Origin: Chitinophaga arvensicola
GTDB taxonomy: Bacteria; Bacteroidota; Bacteroidia; Chitinophagales; Chitinophagaceae
Assembly: GCF_900110835.1 (NCBI RefSeq)
Contig: NZ_FOJG01000002.1
Location: 3,426,698-3,490,697 of the forward strand
Reading direction: 5' to 3'
DNA: 64,000 nt
Part shown: positions 25,423-34,942 of the stretch, piece by piece
How the letters are laid out: every line of letters begins with the position of its first letter
How positions within the stretch are numbered: position 1 is the first letter of the stretch
Notes under the pieces: generated by a model
Told to the model about the DNA's origin: nothing
What the model saw: only the letters and a program-made list of their open reading frames with translations
The model's database searches: none
Program-made: the position numbers and the translations under genes

Positions 25423-26397
25423 ATGAAGTATGTTTTAATATACTGTTTACTGCTACTTTCTTATGTTGCTGAAGGCCAGGAGATGATTAATTACCGTGAC
25501 ACAGTCCATCATTTTTCCCTGGATGTACCTGATCAATGGCGGGTCATCAGGAACGATGAAAAGAATCATATCATCTTTGCGGCGCAACGTACCAACAGCG
25601 GTGGTCTGCATTCGTTCCCGGAACATGTTACTGTAAATGTACTCCCGGAACCCAATTCCAATGTGGACAACGTTGCAAAAAAATTACTTTTTCTCATCAG
25701 CCGCAATCCCTATTTCAAACTGATCGATTCCGGCAGTATTATCAGCCAGGGCAAACGTCTTGTCTGGCTTGATGAAATACATGTAGAGCCCAACCGGACT
25801 GATACTTTTTTTTCCAGCATTTTTATCTCATACGCCGATAGCAAAACCTACCTGCTCACCGCGTCCACCTTTTTGCCATTTCCAGACCGTTTTAAGGAAA
25901 TATTCCACCAGATAGGCCAATCCTTCAAAACAGGAAAAGCGGCCCTAAAAGAGCGCCTTAAAATCACATTGCCGGCTAACAGCCAATGGACCATGATCAC
26001 GGATACCGAAGTGGATAACCTGGCTACCCGGCAATACCTCCCGGCCAGTGAAACCCCGCAGCAATGGTCCCTGCTCATCACCAACATGACCATGGAAAAT
26101 GCCCGCGTGGATAATATTGACCTGGCGATTAAAAACTTTACCAACGCGGCCATCAGCCGGGCATCGCAGGCAAAGACCACCCTGCTGGGAAAAGAGAATC
26201 TCCCCAAACGCCGCTGGGCGCTGTTTAAAGTGGAAACACCTGGGGCCGGTACACCGGAATCCCAACTGTATTATGTTGTACAGGGACCCCGATCTTTTCA
26301 CGCCGTGTTTATTGCGAAAAAGTCTGAAACGCTGCCGGCAGATTTCGTCAGCAAGTGGAGCGCAGTCTTCCGTAACAGCAAAGTGATCAACGAATAA
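25423..26397 (+). CDS. Secreted protein with two PsbP/DUF1795-like repeats
   Basis: A 324-residue protein with a signal peptide (1-18, ending VAEGQ). The mature part has two similar halves: about 22-165, opening with HHFSLDVPDQWRV, and about 178-320, opening with KITLPANSQWTMI. Each resembles a Mog1/PsbP-like alpha-beta fold found in periplasmic proteins of Bacteroidota. No catalytic residues are apparent. It stands alone on the plus strand between a terminator and a small acidic-protein gene. Function is unknown. Confidence 0.6.
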   Translation: MKYVLIYCLLLLSYVAEGQEMINYRDTVHHFSLDVPDQWRVIRNDEKNHIIFAAQRTNSGGLHSFPEHVTVNVLPEPNSNVDNVAKKLLFLISRNPYFKLIDSGSIISQGKRLVWLDEIHVEPNRTDTFFSSIFISYADSKTYLLTASTFLPFPDRFKEIFHQIGQSFKTGKAALKERLKITLPANSQWTMITDTEVDNLATRQYLPASETPQQWSLLITNMTMENARVDNIDLAIKNFTNAAISRASQAKTTLLGKENLPKRRWALFKVETPGAGTPESQLYYVVQGPRSFHAVFIAKKSETLPADFVSKWSAVFRNSKVINE

Positions 26398-26517
26398 ATA
26401 TTCCCGTTACTGACCCGCTCTGTGTATTTATTTACGCAGCCTTCTGTATTTCCCCCTTGTAAATCAGGCATTATTTCATGGTGCGATGTTTGGGCCCTTG
26501 CTCTTAAACTTTAACTT

Positions 26518-26787
26518 ATGAGCACTCAACCTAAAACACCCGGGGCACTCCGCGAAGACGATCTCCAACCGGACGACGTGATCCGCAACCAGCAACAACC
26601 TGTGTCTCCCAAAGGAAACCAGGACGAACAATCCCGGCAAGGCCCGGATACCTCCGACGAATTACTGGACGAAGAAGACGATGATGAAGAAATAGATGAG
26701 CTACTGGAAGAAGAAGATATTACCGATGAGGACGTAGACGAAGATGCCCTGGAAGAAGACGACTCACCCAAAAGACCTTTGGAATGA
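26518..26787 (+). CDS. Small highly acidic disordered protein
   Basis: An 89-residue protein that is Gln/Pro-rich at first and then almost only Asp and Glu (about 46-83), so it must be disordered and very negatively charged. Such proteins can mimic nucleic acid or bind basic partners, but nothing proves that here. It is supported by a plausible start, by codon use in line with neighbours and by its own terminator at 26797. The opposite strand also has an open frame, which is a Ser-rich shadow. Confidence 0.6.
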   Translation: MSTQPKTPGALREDDLQPDDVIRNQQQPVSPKGNQDEQSRQGPDTSDELLDEEDDDEEIDELLEEEDITDEDVDEDALEEDDSPKRPLE

Positions 26788-26796
26788 GGAAAAAAT

Positions 26797-26834
26797 ACGA
26801 ACGGATGCCGGTACTACGCCCTGCATCCGTTCGT
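26797..26834. terminator. Bidirectional terminator between acidic-protein and isoaspartyl peptidase genes
   Basis: A perfect 12-bp stem (26797-26808 with 26823-26834) has a U-rich tail on the minus strand and an AU-rich tail on the plus strand, between two convergent genes. Confidence 0.85.
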
Positions 26835-26839
26835 TATGA

Positions 26840-27871
26840 TTAATTTTTGTAGATAGCAATTTCAATTTTCCCATCCTTTGTTACCGCGCCCCGGTACATG
26901 CCCTCTGTATTGAAAGACATGGTCATGTTACCTTTTTTATCCAGCGCAATCAGGCCGCCATCGCCGCCCATATCACCTACTTTCTTTATTACGGTATTTC
27001 CCGCCTGCTGCACAGAAAATCCTTTATACTCCATCAGTGCAGACAGATCATAAGCCACTACATTACGGATATAATATTCCCCCCAGCCTGTACAGGAAAT
27101 AGCCGCTGTCTGGTTATTGGCATAAGTGCCTGCACCAATAATAGGAGAATCACCTACGCGACCATATTTCTTGTTGGTCATACCACCGGTAGAAGTGGCC
27201 GCAGCAAGGTTTCCCTGCTTATCCAGCGCCACCGCGCCCACGGTACCAAATTTATAGTCATGGTTAATCGTTCCGAGTTTACCTGGATTCGTATAGGCAT
27301 TGGATTTAGCCGCTGCGATAGAATCTTCCCGGATAGCATTCTGCAGATCCTTCCAACGCTGTTCCGTTCTGAAATAAGACGGATCTACAATTTCAAGTCC
27401 TGCCTCTTTTGCAAACTGTTCCGCTCCCGGTCCTACCATCATCACGTGTTCAGACTTCTCCATTACTGCCCTTGCCGCACTCACCGGGTTGCGCACGGTA
27501 GTTACACCTGCCACTGCACCTGCCGCTTTTGTTTTACCATTCATGATGGCAGCATCCAGTTCATTGCGTCCTGCATGGGTAAACACCGCGCCTTTGCCGG
27601 CGTTAAAAAGGGAATCATCTTCCAGTACGCGCACGGTGGCCTCCACCGCATCCAGGCTGCTGCCACCGGATTGCAGGATCTTATAACCCGTTTCCAGCGC
27701 TGCCTTCAGCGAAGCTTTATAAGCCGCTTCTTTCTCAGGAGTCATATTCTTTTTCAGAATGGTACCCGCTCCCCCATGGATCACCAGTACATAGGAAGAT
27801 GCTTTCTGCTGCGCCATTACTGGCGCTACAAAAAGTAACCAAATTACACCGGATAATAAAAAACCTTTCAT
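26840..27871 (-). CDS. iaaA: Secreted plant-type L-asparaginase / isoaspartyl peptidase
   Basis: A 343-residue Ntn-hydrolase with a signal peptide (1-20, ending PVMAQ). The precursor cleaves itself before Thr210 (YKFGTVGAVAL), which becomes the nucleophile; STGGMTNKKYGRVGD and GTYANN supply the substrate pocket. The family hydrolyses beta-aspartyl dipeptides and asparagine, and plant-type members of cyanobacteria are known to split beta-Asp-Arg from cyanophycin. Here it is the last gene of a SusCD locus, 22 bp after an S51 cyanophycinase-like lipoprotein, so a periplasmic second step in beta-aspartyl peptide breakdown is likely. Confidence 0.92.
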   Translation of the reverse strand: MKGFLLSGVIWLLFVAPVMAQQKASSYVLVIHGGAGTILKKNMTPEKEAAYKASLKAALETGYKILQSGGSSLDAVEATVRVLEDDSLFNAGKGAVFTHAGRNELDAAIMNGKTKAAGAVAGVTTVRNPVSAARAVMEKSEHVMMVGPGAEQFAKEAGLEIVDPSYFRTEQRWKDLQNAIREDSIAAAKSNAYTNPGKLGTINHDYKFGTVGAVALDKQGNLAAATSTGGMTNKKYGRVGDSPIIGAGTYANNQTAAISCTGWGEYYIRNVVAYDLSALMEYKGFSVQQAGNTVIKKVGDMGGDGGLIALDKKGNMTMSFNTEGMYRGAVTKDGKIEIAIYKN

Positions 27872-27893
27872 AAACTACTGTATTAACAAATAA

Positions 27894-28934
27894 TCAAATT
27901 GCTTTCTTCTTCAACTGTCCGTTTTCCACCCACCACCAATACCAGGTACCGCCGCTGGCGGAAGCCGCATCAAAATCAGACAGCCGGAAACTGCCATTGC
28001 CGGTAGCAGTGGCGGGAATTTCATATACTTTCAATGCTTCGCCCCCATGGTTCCATTGCAGGGGCTTTCCCTTTTCACAAAGTTCAGGTTTTTTCAGGCT
28101 ATCCGATAAAATGAAATAGGCCTTACTCACACCAAACACTTTCGCTACACCGTTTTCATCAATACACACCGCTGTTTTCTCATCCGGTGCAATGCCTCGT
28201 GGAAAAACGTTGTCATCAGCGATGATACGGCTCATAAAAGTGACATGTCTTCCTTCCCGTCCACGCTTCAGGTAGTGTTGATCGCTGATTACGGACGACA
28301 GGTAAGGTGCGTGAAGAAAATCGTTGTTGTATACTTTTACCAGTGTGTCGTAAGGATTAGCCAGCACGGAGTCTGATACTGCACTACCACCTTCTCCGCT
28401 ATAGTAAAATCCGCTCAGGATGGCGCAACCTGCGCTGGTTCCACCTACCGGCACTTTCTTTTCGTTGAGCAGGTAATTGATCGCGTCGTTTACTTTGGTA
28501 CCACGCCATTGTTGCATGTACCTCGACTGATCCCCACCTGCAATAAACAGCATTTCCGCGTGGCGGATAATGTAAGCTACGGTATCATTATTCGCCAGTT
28601 CCCGGCTCGTGATATTCAGGGTTTCTACGGAGTTTACTTTCCCAAGGGAATCGATGTCGTGATTGTAACCCGAGTTGCCGGAGGCGGTGAGCACCACCAC
28701 ATCTCCGCCACCGCTGCGATCTATCATCCATTGAAAAGCACCGTCTACATTACCACCGCCACCAATCAATACCACACCACCTTTTACCGGTGTAGTTACA
28801 TCTGCCGTATCACCGATGAAGCCCATAGATGCGGGACGTCCGGGGATAGCGGGTGGTGCCGATTTCATGGTACAGGCACTCATACAGATAGCCGTTGCCG
28901 TTAGTGCAAACCAATTCATTCCTATTCGTATCAT
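27894..28934 (-). CDS. Cyanophycinase-like S51 peptidase, lipoprotein
   Basis: A 346-residue peptidase of family S51 (class I amidotransferase-like fold). The nucleophile elbow is GGTSAGCAILSG with Ser167, followed by ISDQHYLKRGREGR and the GIAPDEKTA segment, which match cyanophycinases. The N-terminus is a lipoprotein signal with Cys21, so the enzyme is probably anchored at the envelope. Its ATG overlaps the SusD stop by one base, so it is translationally coupled to SusD. Cyanophycinase cuts the Asp-Arg polymer to beta-Asp-Arg; other S51 enzymes are aspartyl dipeptidases, and the sequence alone does not settle which. Confidence 0.82.
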   Translation of the reverse strand: MIRIGMNWFALTATAICMSACTMKSAPPAIPGRPASMGFIGDTADVTTPVKGGVVLIGGGGNVDGAFQWMIDRSGGGDVVVLTASGNSGYNHDIDSLGKVNSVETLNITSRELANNDTVAYIIRHAEMLFIAGGDQSRYMQQWRGTKVNDAINYLLNEKKVPVGGTSAGCAILSGFYYSGEGGSAVSDSVLANPYDTLVKVYNNDFLHAPYLSSVISDQHYLKRGREGRHVTFMSRIIADDNVFPRGIAPDEKTAVCIDENGVAKVFGVSKAYFILSDSLKKPELCEKGKPLQWNHGGEALKVYEIPATATGNGSFRLSDFDAASASGGTWYWWWVENGQLKKKAI

Positions 28935-30331
28935 CAGTAACCAGGATTTTGTTTCATGTTTTTGTTAGCTTTTGTTTCTGCGTCGGGGATAGGAAATACA
29001 TATCCTTTCTGACCAGGTTTCAGCAGTACGGCGCCCAGTGCATTCACCGCATCTTCGGGGTTACGTGTAACCGGCAGACTTCTTCTTCTCAGGTCGAACA
29101 TGCGCTGTCCTTCAAAGGCCAGTTCCTTGAAACGTTCGGTATACACTGCTGTGATCAATGCATCTTTATCGGTAAATGTTTCTGATGTGTAGCCGTTAAT
29201 ACGGGCTGCCCGGAGATCATTCAGATCGGTGCCACCATCTGCCACGCGGTTCTTTTCCGCCAGTGCTTCTGCACGGATCAGGTACATTTCGCCGGTGCGG
29301 AATAATTTGATATCTGCCAAACCACGGGTGCCACTGCTGTTGCCGGCGTATTTATTTACCAGGTATTCGGAATTACCGCTGCCACGGGTATCGTCAAACT
29401 GGATGTAGGCAGGATAGCGCACATCATTGGCTTTATCGAAGAGATTAATCAGTTCAAAAGACGGTACGTATAAGGCTACACGACGGTTGAAATAAATACT
29501 GCCGATCAGATCATCACTACTACCAGCCACCTGTTTCAGTTTCCAGATCACTTCTGATGTTTTGGTATCTTTCCAGATACCGGCAAAATCACCTTTATCG
29601 GCCAGTGGTAAAGCGTTGATAGCTTCCGTGGAATAGGTAATGGCATCATCCCATTTTTTTGCATACAGCGCTACCCGTGCACGGATGGCGGCTACCGCAG
29701 GCAGTGTGATACGGGTATCATCGTCTGCATCCGCAGGAATCAATGTGCTGGCTGTTTGCAGGTCTTTCTCAATAGCAGCGATTACTTCCCCGAAGGTATT
29801 GCGGGCAGGGAAACCAATTTTAGAAGTATCCATAAAAGGTACCCCCATTGCAGCAGGTTCATAAGCTTCCGCATAACTCTGCAACAGCTGGAAATGGCAA
29901 TAGGCGCGTAACGCCAGTGCTTCTCCCTGGTACTGTTGCTTCAATACAATGGAATCGCCTTTCGCGGTGATGCGGTTGGCTGCCGCCAGCACCCGGTTTG
30001 CACGGTCGATAGTGATATAGTATTCACCAAAAGACGCCGTGATAGTGGTACTGCTCGGATCTATCTGCCAGCGGTAAGTGGCCACACCGCCACCGGTACC
30101 GTTTTCAGAAGGCAATGTACATTCATCTGTTACCAATGATACACTGTAAATGGTATTGTAGGTAAGTTCGGTGTAAGCGCCCAGCAGACCGCCGTTGAGG
30201 TCGGCCACGTTGCGGAAGGTTCTCTCCGGATCAATAATATCATCGGTGGGTGAAAGGTCCAGTTGTTTGTTGCAGGCAAATAAACAGCAAACGCCAACCA
30301 ATGCCAGGTATTTTATATGACGGATCATCAT
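28934..30331 (-). CDS. SusD/RagB family nutrient-binding lipoprotein (locus 2)
   Basis: A 465-residue SusD-type lipoprotein with lipobox Cys20 (CLFAC). Family signatures include LRAYCHFQLLQSYAEAY, LIRAEALAEKN and the C-terminal ERFKELAFEGQRMFDLRRR. It lies 11 bp after its SusC partner and overlaps the S51 gene by one base. It should bind the substrate at the cell surface; the neighbouring enzymes suggest a peptide-like substrate rather than a glycan. Confidence 0.92.
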   Translation of the reverse strand: MMIRHIKYLALVGVCCLFACNKQLDLSPTDDIIDPERTFRNVADLNGGLLGAYTELTYNTIYSVSLVTDECTLPSENGTGGGVATYRWQIDPSSTTITASFGEYYITIDRANRVLAAANRITAKGDSIVLKQQYQGEALALRAYCHFQLLQSYAEAYEPAAMGVPFMDTSKIGFPARNTFGEVIAAIEKDLQTASTLIPADADDDTRITLPAVAAIRARVALYAKKWDDAITYSTEAINALPLADKGDFAGIWKDTKTSEVIWKLKQVAGSSDDLIGSIYFNRRVALYVPSFELINLFDKANDVRYPAYIQFDDTRGSGNSEYLVNKYAGNSSGTRGLADIKLFRTGEMYLIRAEALAEKNRVADGGTDLNDLRAARINGYTSETFTDKDALITAVYTERFKELAFEGQRMFDLRRRSLPVTRNPEDAVNALGAVLLKPGQKGYVFPIPDAETKANKNMKQNPGY

Positions 30332-30342
30332 GATTGCAGTTT

Positions 30343-33300
30343 TTAGAAATTAACATTCAGACCAAAGGTGTATGTCCGGGCACTCGGGTAGTCAAACATC
30401 CCGTCTCCGTTATTATTTTCCGGATCAAAGCTTTTCCATTTTGTCCAGGTATAGAGATTCTGCCCCTGTGCAAACACCTGGATGCCCTGTACAAATTTGA
30501 TATGACGAAGCAGTTGTTTCGGGAAATTATATCCGAGGTTTACGTTTCTCAGACGCAGGTAAGATGCGTCCTGGATGTCTTTGGAAGAATATCTCCTGTC
30601 GGCGTCGAACTTAGGCAGGATGGCGTCATCACCCGGTTTCTTCCAGCGGTTGTACAGCATTCTTTTAGACTGATTACTGCTGCCAAAGCTTGGATTTTCG
30701 TTATAGTAGTCTTCATTCATATAACGCATGGTCTTATCCGCAAAGGTGAAGAGGGCATTTAAATAAAATCCTTTCCAGGTAAAGCCCGTATTAAAGCCAC
30801 CGGTGAAAGGCGGGATATAGGTGCCAAATTCGGCCACGCTTAAAGTGGTTTCATTGTAATCGGTAGTGATCTTACCCTGGCGGTCGTAGTATTGCGGATC
30901 GCCTGTTTCTTTGTTCACACCTGCCCATTTGGGTGCATAGTGGGAACCGTAGGGCAATCCAACTCTTACGATCTTGGACAGGCCTTGCGTAAATTCGCCT
31001 GCGCCGCCCAGATCTGTGATTACGTTTTTGTTGTACGCAAAGTTGAATCCTACGGTCCAGGTAAAGTCTTTCACGCGTACCACATCTCCCTGAACATCCA
31101 TTTCAATACCCCTGTTGCGCATAGAACCGGAATTGAGGAACATGCTGTAAAAGCCGGAGGTAATAGATTGCGGCTGATCAATAAACAGGTTGTCGGTTAC
31201 TTTATTATACACATCGGTCACAATGCGGATGCGGTTATTCCACATGCCCAGGTCGAAACCGATATTTGCTTCTTTAGCATATTCCCAGTCGTACGCCGGG
31301 TTGCCGGGTTGTTGCGGGATAATAGCCGGTGCGCCGCCATACTGGTCGGTTTTAAACGTTCTGAAATAAGCATAGGGACCGAGTGCAGAGAAAGGATTCG
31401 CAGAGGTACCATAGCTGGCGCGGAAGCGCAGGTTATCCACAAAGCTCACGTCTTTCAGGAAGTTCTCTCTTTTTACTTCCCAGCCCAGACCTACAGAGTA
31501 GAAGCCATGCCAGCGGTTATTAACAGGAACCGTAGAGGCGCCATCGCGGCGGTAACTGGCGTTCAGTGTATATTTTTCGTTGAAGGTATAACGGCCGATG
31601 GCGATATAGGAAGCCAGCGCACTCTTCGTTCTGGAGCCACCCAACAGTGGCGAGTAAGGAGATCCCGGTGTAATGGCTGCTGGTGTGGCAGGTAAACGAT
31701 CATCCAGGTCGTAGCCGGTGTAATCAAAGGCGCGGTAGTTATTTTTGGTAAATTCAAAATAACCGGATACTTCAAAGTCGTGTTTGTCGGCGATATTCTT
31801 TGACCAGGTTAAGCCGGAAGTACTCACCAGTGTAACGTTGCGGGTAACACCTTCTCCGAAGCTGCCACGACTGCCATTATCTACCTTATAACCGGAATAA
31901 GAATCCGGGTTGATGAATCTTTCTGTGGTCGTTTCCCTGAAATCAATCCCCAACCGCGTTTTCGCTACCAGGCCTTTTGCCAGTGTATAATTGAGTGAAG
32001 TACCGATCACGCTTTTCAGCTGGTTATCTTTACTGGTGGTATTCAGCATGGCTTCCAGTGCATTACTTCCTTCGCGGAGATCCAGCACCGGGTATACGTC
32101 ATCGTTATAATTGGTAACCAGTGTACCATCGGCGGCATAAGGATATTCGTAAGGCAATGCATAATACACAGCGGCCAGGGTATTGGCGCCATTGGAAGAG
32201 GCTTCCCTTTCAATAAAGGAAGATTCCGAATAGGCCAGTCCGATGTTGATATTGGCGGTTAACCTGCCGGCGTTGAAGTCGAGGTTATTTTTAAAGCTGT
32301 AACGTTTCAGTTCAGAACGTTTGGCGATACCTTGCTGATCATAGTAGTTTACCGAGCTATAAAATCTCACATTATCATTACCTCCACTGGCGCTCAGCTG
32401 ATGTTCCTGGAACTTACCGGTCTGGAAGAAGATCTTTCTCCAGTCGGTGTTGGTATTGCGCAAGCTATCGAGGATATGATCCGCATTCTGCTGTTCCTGT
32501 GGGGACATATTGGCGTATTCGGGGTTCTTTTTGGAGTAGGTCCAACCGGGTCCTAGTTCCGCGCCGGTTTCCAGCCCGATTTCTTCTTCAAACTGCAGGT
32601 GTTCTGCGGAGTTCATCATCTGGAATTTCGGGGTGGTCATATTGGAAAATCCGTATTGGGATTTATAGGAAACGCCTATTTTACCGGCCTGTCCTTTTTT
32701 GGTGGTGATCACGATAACGCCGTTGGAGCCACGCGAACCGTACAACGCCTTGGCAGAGGCGTCTTTCAGTACGGTTACGGAAGCAATATCAGAAGGGTTG
32801 ATCCCCTGGAACTGATTGGCTTCAATGGGGATACCATCCATTACATACAATACGGAGGAAGTACCATTGATAGTACCGATACCTCTAACGGTAACGGATG
32901 CACTGGTTCCCGGCTGACCGGAGCCGGCGGATACCACCAGTCCGGGTACACGTCCCTGGAGGATCTGTTCGAAGGTGGCCATGGGAACCTGGGTAATTTT
33001 ATCGGCGCCTACCACGCCGGAGGCGGCGGTAGATTTATCGCGGGTATAGTTCGTATAGCCGGTAACGGTAACGGCGTTGAGTGTTTTGATATCTTCGGCG
33101 AGGGTGATGTTGATCTCGCGTCTGGCGCCAATTTCTGCCTGCTGGGATACATATCCTACCAGTGAGAACTGGAGCGATCTGGTATTTTCCGGTACATTCA
33201 GGGAATAGGTGCCCCCTTCGCTGGTTAGGGTACCTGCATTGGTGCCCATGGCTCTCACCGTAACACCGGGTAAAGGAAGATTATCTGCGCCCCGCACGGT

Positions 33301-33699
33301 TCCTTTGATAGTAATTTCTGCAACCGCCCCGGTGGGGTTGGTAGCGTACACAACTACCAGTCCGTCTTCTTTTAACGTATAGGCGAGATGGGTAGCGGCA
33401 AAAGCCTGCGTCAGCACCGCATCAAGAGACGCCTCTTTAGCGTTGACAGATACTTTCTTGTCTTCCGGCAATGTTTTATCGTGAAATACAAAACGGTAAG
33501 CCGTCTGGTGTTCCAGCGTTTTCAGGAACTGTTTGATACTTGTTTCTTTTACCTGCAGGGTAATGGTTTCCTGCGCGAAACAAATAGCCTGCACCTGAAG
33601 GCAGGTTAAAAAAAGGAAAAGTGTCAATTTCATAGTGAGCAGCAGTTTGCCGGCGGGAACAGGTTTCCCTTTCCATTCCAGGAATACAAGTTTTAACAT
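30343..33699 (-). CDS. SusC/RagA family TonB-dependent transporter with STN domain (locus 2)
   Basis: An 1118-residue outer-membrane transporter. After the signal region comes an STN (secretin/TonB N-terminal) domain at about 45-120, a carboxypeptidase-regulatory-like domain (130-205), the plug (VTVTGYTNYTRDKSTAA, SVTVLKDASAKALYGSRGS) and the barrel ending in LNVNF. The STN domain fits signalling to the FecR protein encoded just upstream. Met23 (33633), which opens MKLTLFLFLTC, is an equally good start because it gives a standard signal peptide. Confidence 0.93.
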   Translation of the reverse strand: MLKLVFLEWKGKPVPAGKLLLTMKLTLFLFLTCLQVQAICFAQETITLQVKETSIKQFLKTLEHQTAYRFVFHDKTLPEDKKVSVNAKEASLDAVLTQAFAATHLAYTLKEDGLVVVYATNPTGAVAEITIKGTVRGADNLPLPGVTVRAMGTNAGTLTSEGGTYSLNVPENTRSLQFSLVGYVSQQAEIGARREINITLAEDIKTLNAVTVTGYTNYTRDKSTAASGVVGADKITQVPMATFEQILQGRVPGLVVSAGSGQPGTSASVTVRGIGTINGTSSVLYVMDGIPIEANQFQGINPSDIASVTVLKDASAKALYGSRGSNGVIVITTKKGQAGKIGVSYKSQYGFSNMTTPKFQMMNSAEHLQFEEEIGLETGAELGPGWTYSKKNPEYANMSPQEQQNADHILDSLRNTNTDWRKIFFQTGKFQEHQLSASGGNDNVRFYSSVNYYDQQGIAKRSELKRYSFKNNLDFNAGRLTANINIGLAYSESSFIEREASSNGANTLAAVYYALPYEYPYAADGTLVTNYNDDVYPVLDLREGSNALEAMLNTTSKDNQLKSVIGTSLNYTLAKGLVAKTRLGIDFRETTTERFINPDSYSGYKVDNGSRGSFGEGVTRNVTLVSTSGLTWSKNIADKHDFEVSGYFEFTKNNYRAFDYTGYDLDDRLPATPAAITPGSPYSPLLGGSRTKSALASYIAIGRYTFNEKYTLNASYRRDGASTVPVNNRWHGFYSVGLGWEVKRENFLKDVSFVDNLRFRASYGTSANPFSALGPYAYFRTFKTDQYGGAPAIIPQQPGNPAYDWEYAKEANIGFDLGMWNNRIRIVTDVYNKVTDNLFIDQPQSITSGFYSMFLNSGSMRNRGIEMDVQGDVVRVKDFTWTVGFNFAYNKNVITDLGGAGEFTQGLSKIVRVGLPYGSHYAPKWAGVNKETGDPQYYDRQGKITTDYNETTLSVAEFGTYIPPFTGGFNTGFTWKGFYLNALFTFADKTMRYMNEDYYNENPSFGSSNQSKRMLYNRWKKPGDDAILPKFDADRRYSSKDIQDASYLRLRNVNLGYNFPKQLLRHIKFVQGIQVFAQGQNLYTWTKWKSFDPENNNGDGMFDYPSARTYTFGLNVNF

Positions 33700-33712
33700 A
33701 CCTTTGATGTTG

Positions 33713-33790
33713 GTTTAGTAAATGATCATACCTGACATTTTCAGACCTAATTCCAGGGGAGGTGTTCCAGCACTTCCCCTTTTATTTTTT
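33713..33790 (+). ncRNA. Candidate antisense sRNA in the FecR-SusC gap (locus 2)
   Basis: In a region where all genes are on the minus strand, the plus strand has TACCTTTG (33699-33706), an exact TAnnTTTG box, and about 50 bp later a strong terminator: a 10-bp stem (33755-33764 with 33771-33780, one G-U) followed by TTTATTTTTT. The implied RNA is about 78 nt and antisense to the susC leader. The minus strand of this hairpin has no U-tract, so it is not a terminator for FecR. The layout matches antisense RNAs such as DonS reported at Bacteroides utilization loci. Existence is inferred. Confidence 0.55.
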
Positions 33791-33811
33791 GGTTGATATA
33801 TACGTCTTTAT

Positions 33812-34852
33812 TTATTTGCTGATAATAATTTCACCCTGTTCCATCTTAAAGCTGAAAGGATAAGATAACTGCAGGGCATCCAGTGCTTTTATAATCGTTT
33901 CACTCTCGAAGGTGCCGGAATACCGGTAGTGTTTTACCGTTTCATCGGCAAATACCACCCGGATACCGTACCACTGCTCCAGTTTACCGGCGATCACTTC
34001 CAGCGGCTCATTCTCAATTTCAAGGCGGTTGCGTACCCAGGCTATTTCCCTGGCTTTATGACTCACCGGATCTGCATCCAGCGGTGCTATCGCAAAAGGG
34101 GTAGCCGCATGGGTGACCAGCTTTTGATTTGGTTGCAATATGATCTTCTGTTGCGGTTGTCCCGGCAGTGTTACTTCAATTTTTCCTTTAAACAAGGCGG
34201 TTTCCGTTTCACGGCTATTCGTGTAGGCACTCACGTTAAAAACGGTACCCAATACTTTTATATCCAGGGCGGCGGTATGTACCATAAAAGGATGCTGTGC
34301 ATTCTGCGTCACATCAAAGAAAGCTTCTCCCGTAAGGGTAAGGTTACGGTTATCTTTATTAAAGCCGGGCGCCAGTTGCAGGCTGCTATGCTGCCGCAGT
34401 ATAACTGACGACCCATCGGGTAATACAAGCGTTTTACGGGGATCCTGTCCGGCCGTTACCAGCTGGTGCTTTTCTGCGGGCGCCGGTGTATGCCGGAAAA
34501 ACAGGAAGCTGCTGCCGGCCAGCAACAATACACCTGTGGCGATAGCGGCGTATTTCCAGATGTGCCGGCGGCGCAATACCACCGGTGGCTGCTCTTCTTC
34601 CAATGCCTCCTGCAGCAGGTCGTACCGCGCAATACCATCTTCCAGATGCTTTAACTGTTCCAGCCGGTTACCCTGCTTTGCCGATAATATCATCACTATT
34701 TCCCTGGCTTCCTGCACTGTCAACCGTTTCTCCGGATGCTGTGTCAGCCAGTTTTCCCAGAAATGCAGGTCGCGGTCGTCCGCCTCCAGGCAGTAACGCT
34801 GGAAAGATTCATCACACGCAAAATCAATGACTTCGTATTCCTGGAAATTCAT
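33812..34852 (-). CDS. FecR family anti-sigma factor (locus 2)
   Basis: A 346-residue anti-sigma factor with a cytosolic N-terminal region (1-90), one membrane segment (about 93-113, KYAAIATGVLLLAGSSFLFF), a periplasmic FecR domain (about 130-230) and a C-terminal DUF4974-like domain (IENEPLEVIAGKLEQWYGI). It should bind the sigma factor at 34943-35494 and receive a signal from the STN domain of the SusC at 30343. A 112-bp gap with an RNA-like element lies between it and susC. Confidence 0.92.
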   Translation of the reverse strand: MNFQEYEVIDFACDESFQRYCLEADDRDLHFWENWLTQHPEKRLTVQEAREIVMILSAKQGNRLEQLKHLEDGIARYDLLQEALEEEQPPVVLRRRHIWKYAAIATGVLLLAGSSFLFFRHTPAPAEKHQLVTAGQDPRKTLVLPDGSSVILRQHSSLQLAPGFNKDNRNLTLTGEAFFDVTQNAQHPFMVHTAALDIKVLGTVFNVSAYTNSRETETALFKGKIEVTLPGQPQQKIILQPNQKLVTHAATPFAIAPLDADPVSHKAREIAWVRNRLEIENEPLEVIAGKLEQWYGIRVVFADETVKHYRYSGTFESETIIKALDALQLSYPFSFKMEQGEIIISK

Positions 34853-34942
34853 GTGGGCAATGCCTTTAATTATACAGACGGGAGAACCGGTTATTTTTCC
34901 TAAGCGTTTTTCAACTTTTTTTTCCGGGAGACAGGAATCTGC

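Noticed and set aside
26526..26771. Ser-rich minus-strand frame opposite the acidic protein
   Set aside because: Arises from reading GAA/GAC-type codons backwards; the acidic plus-strand frame has the better start and terminator.
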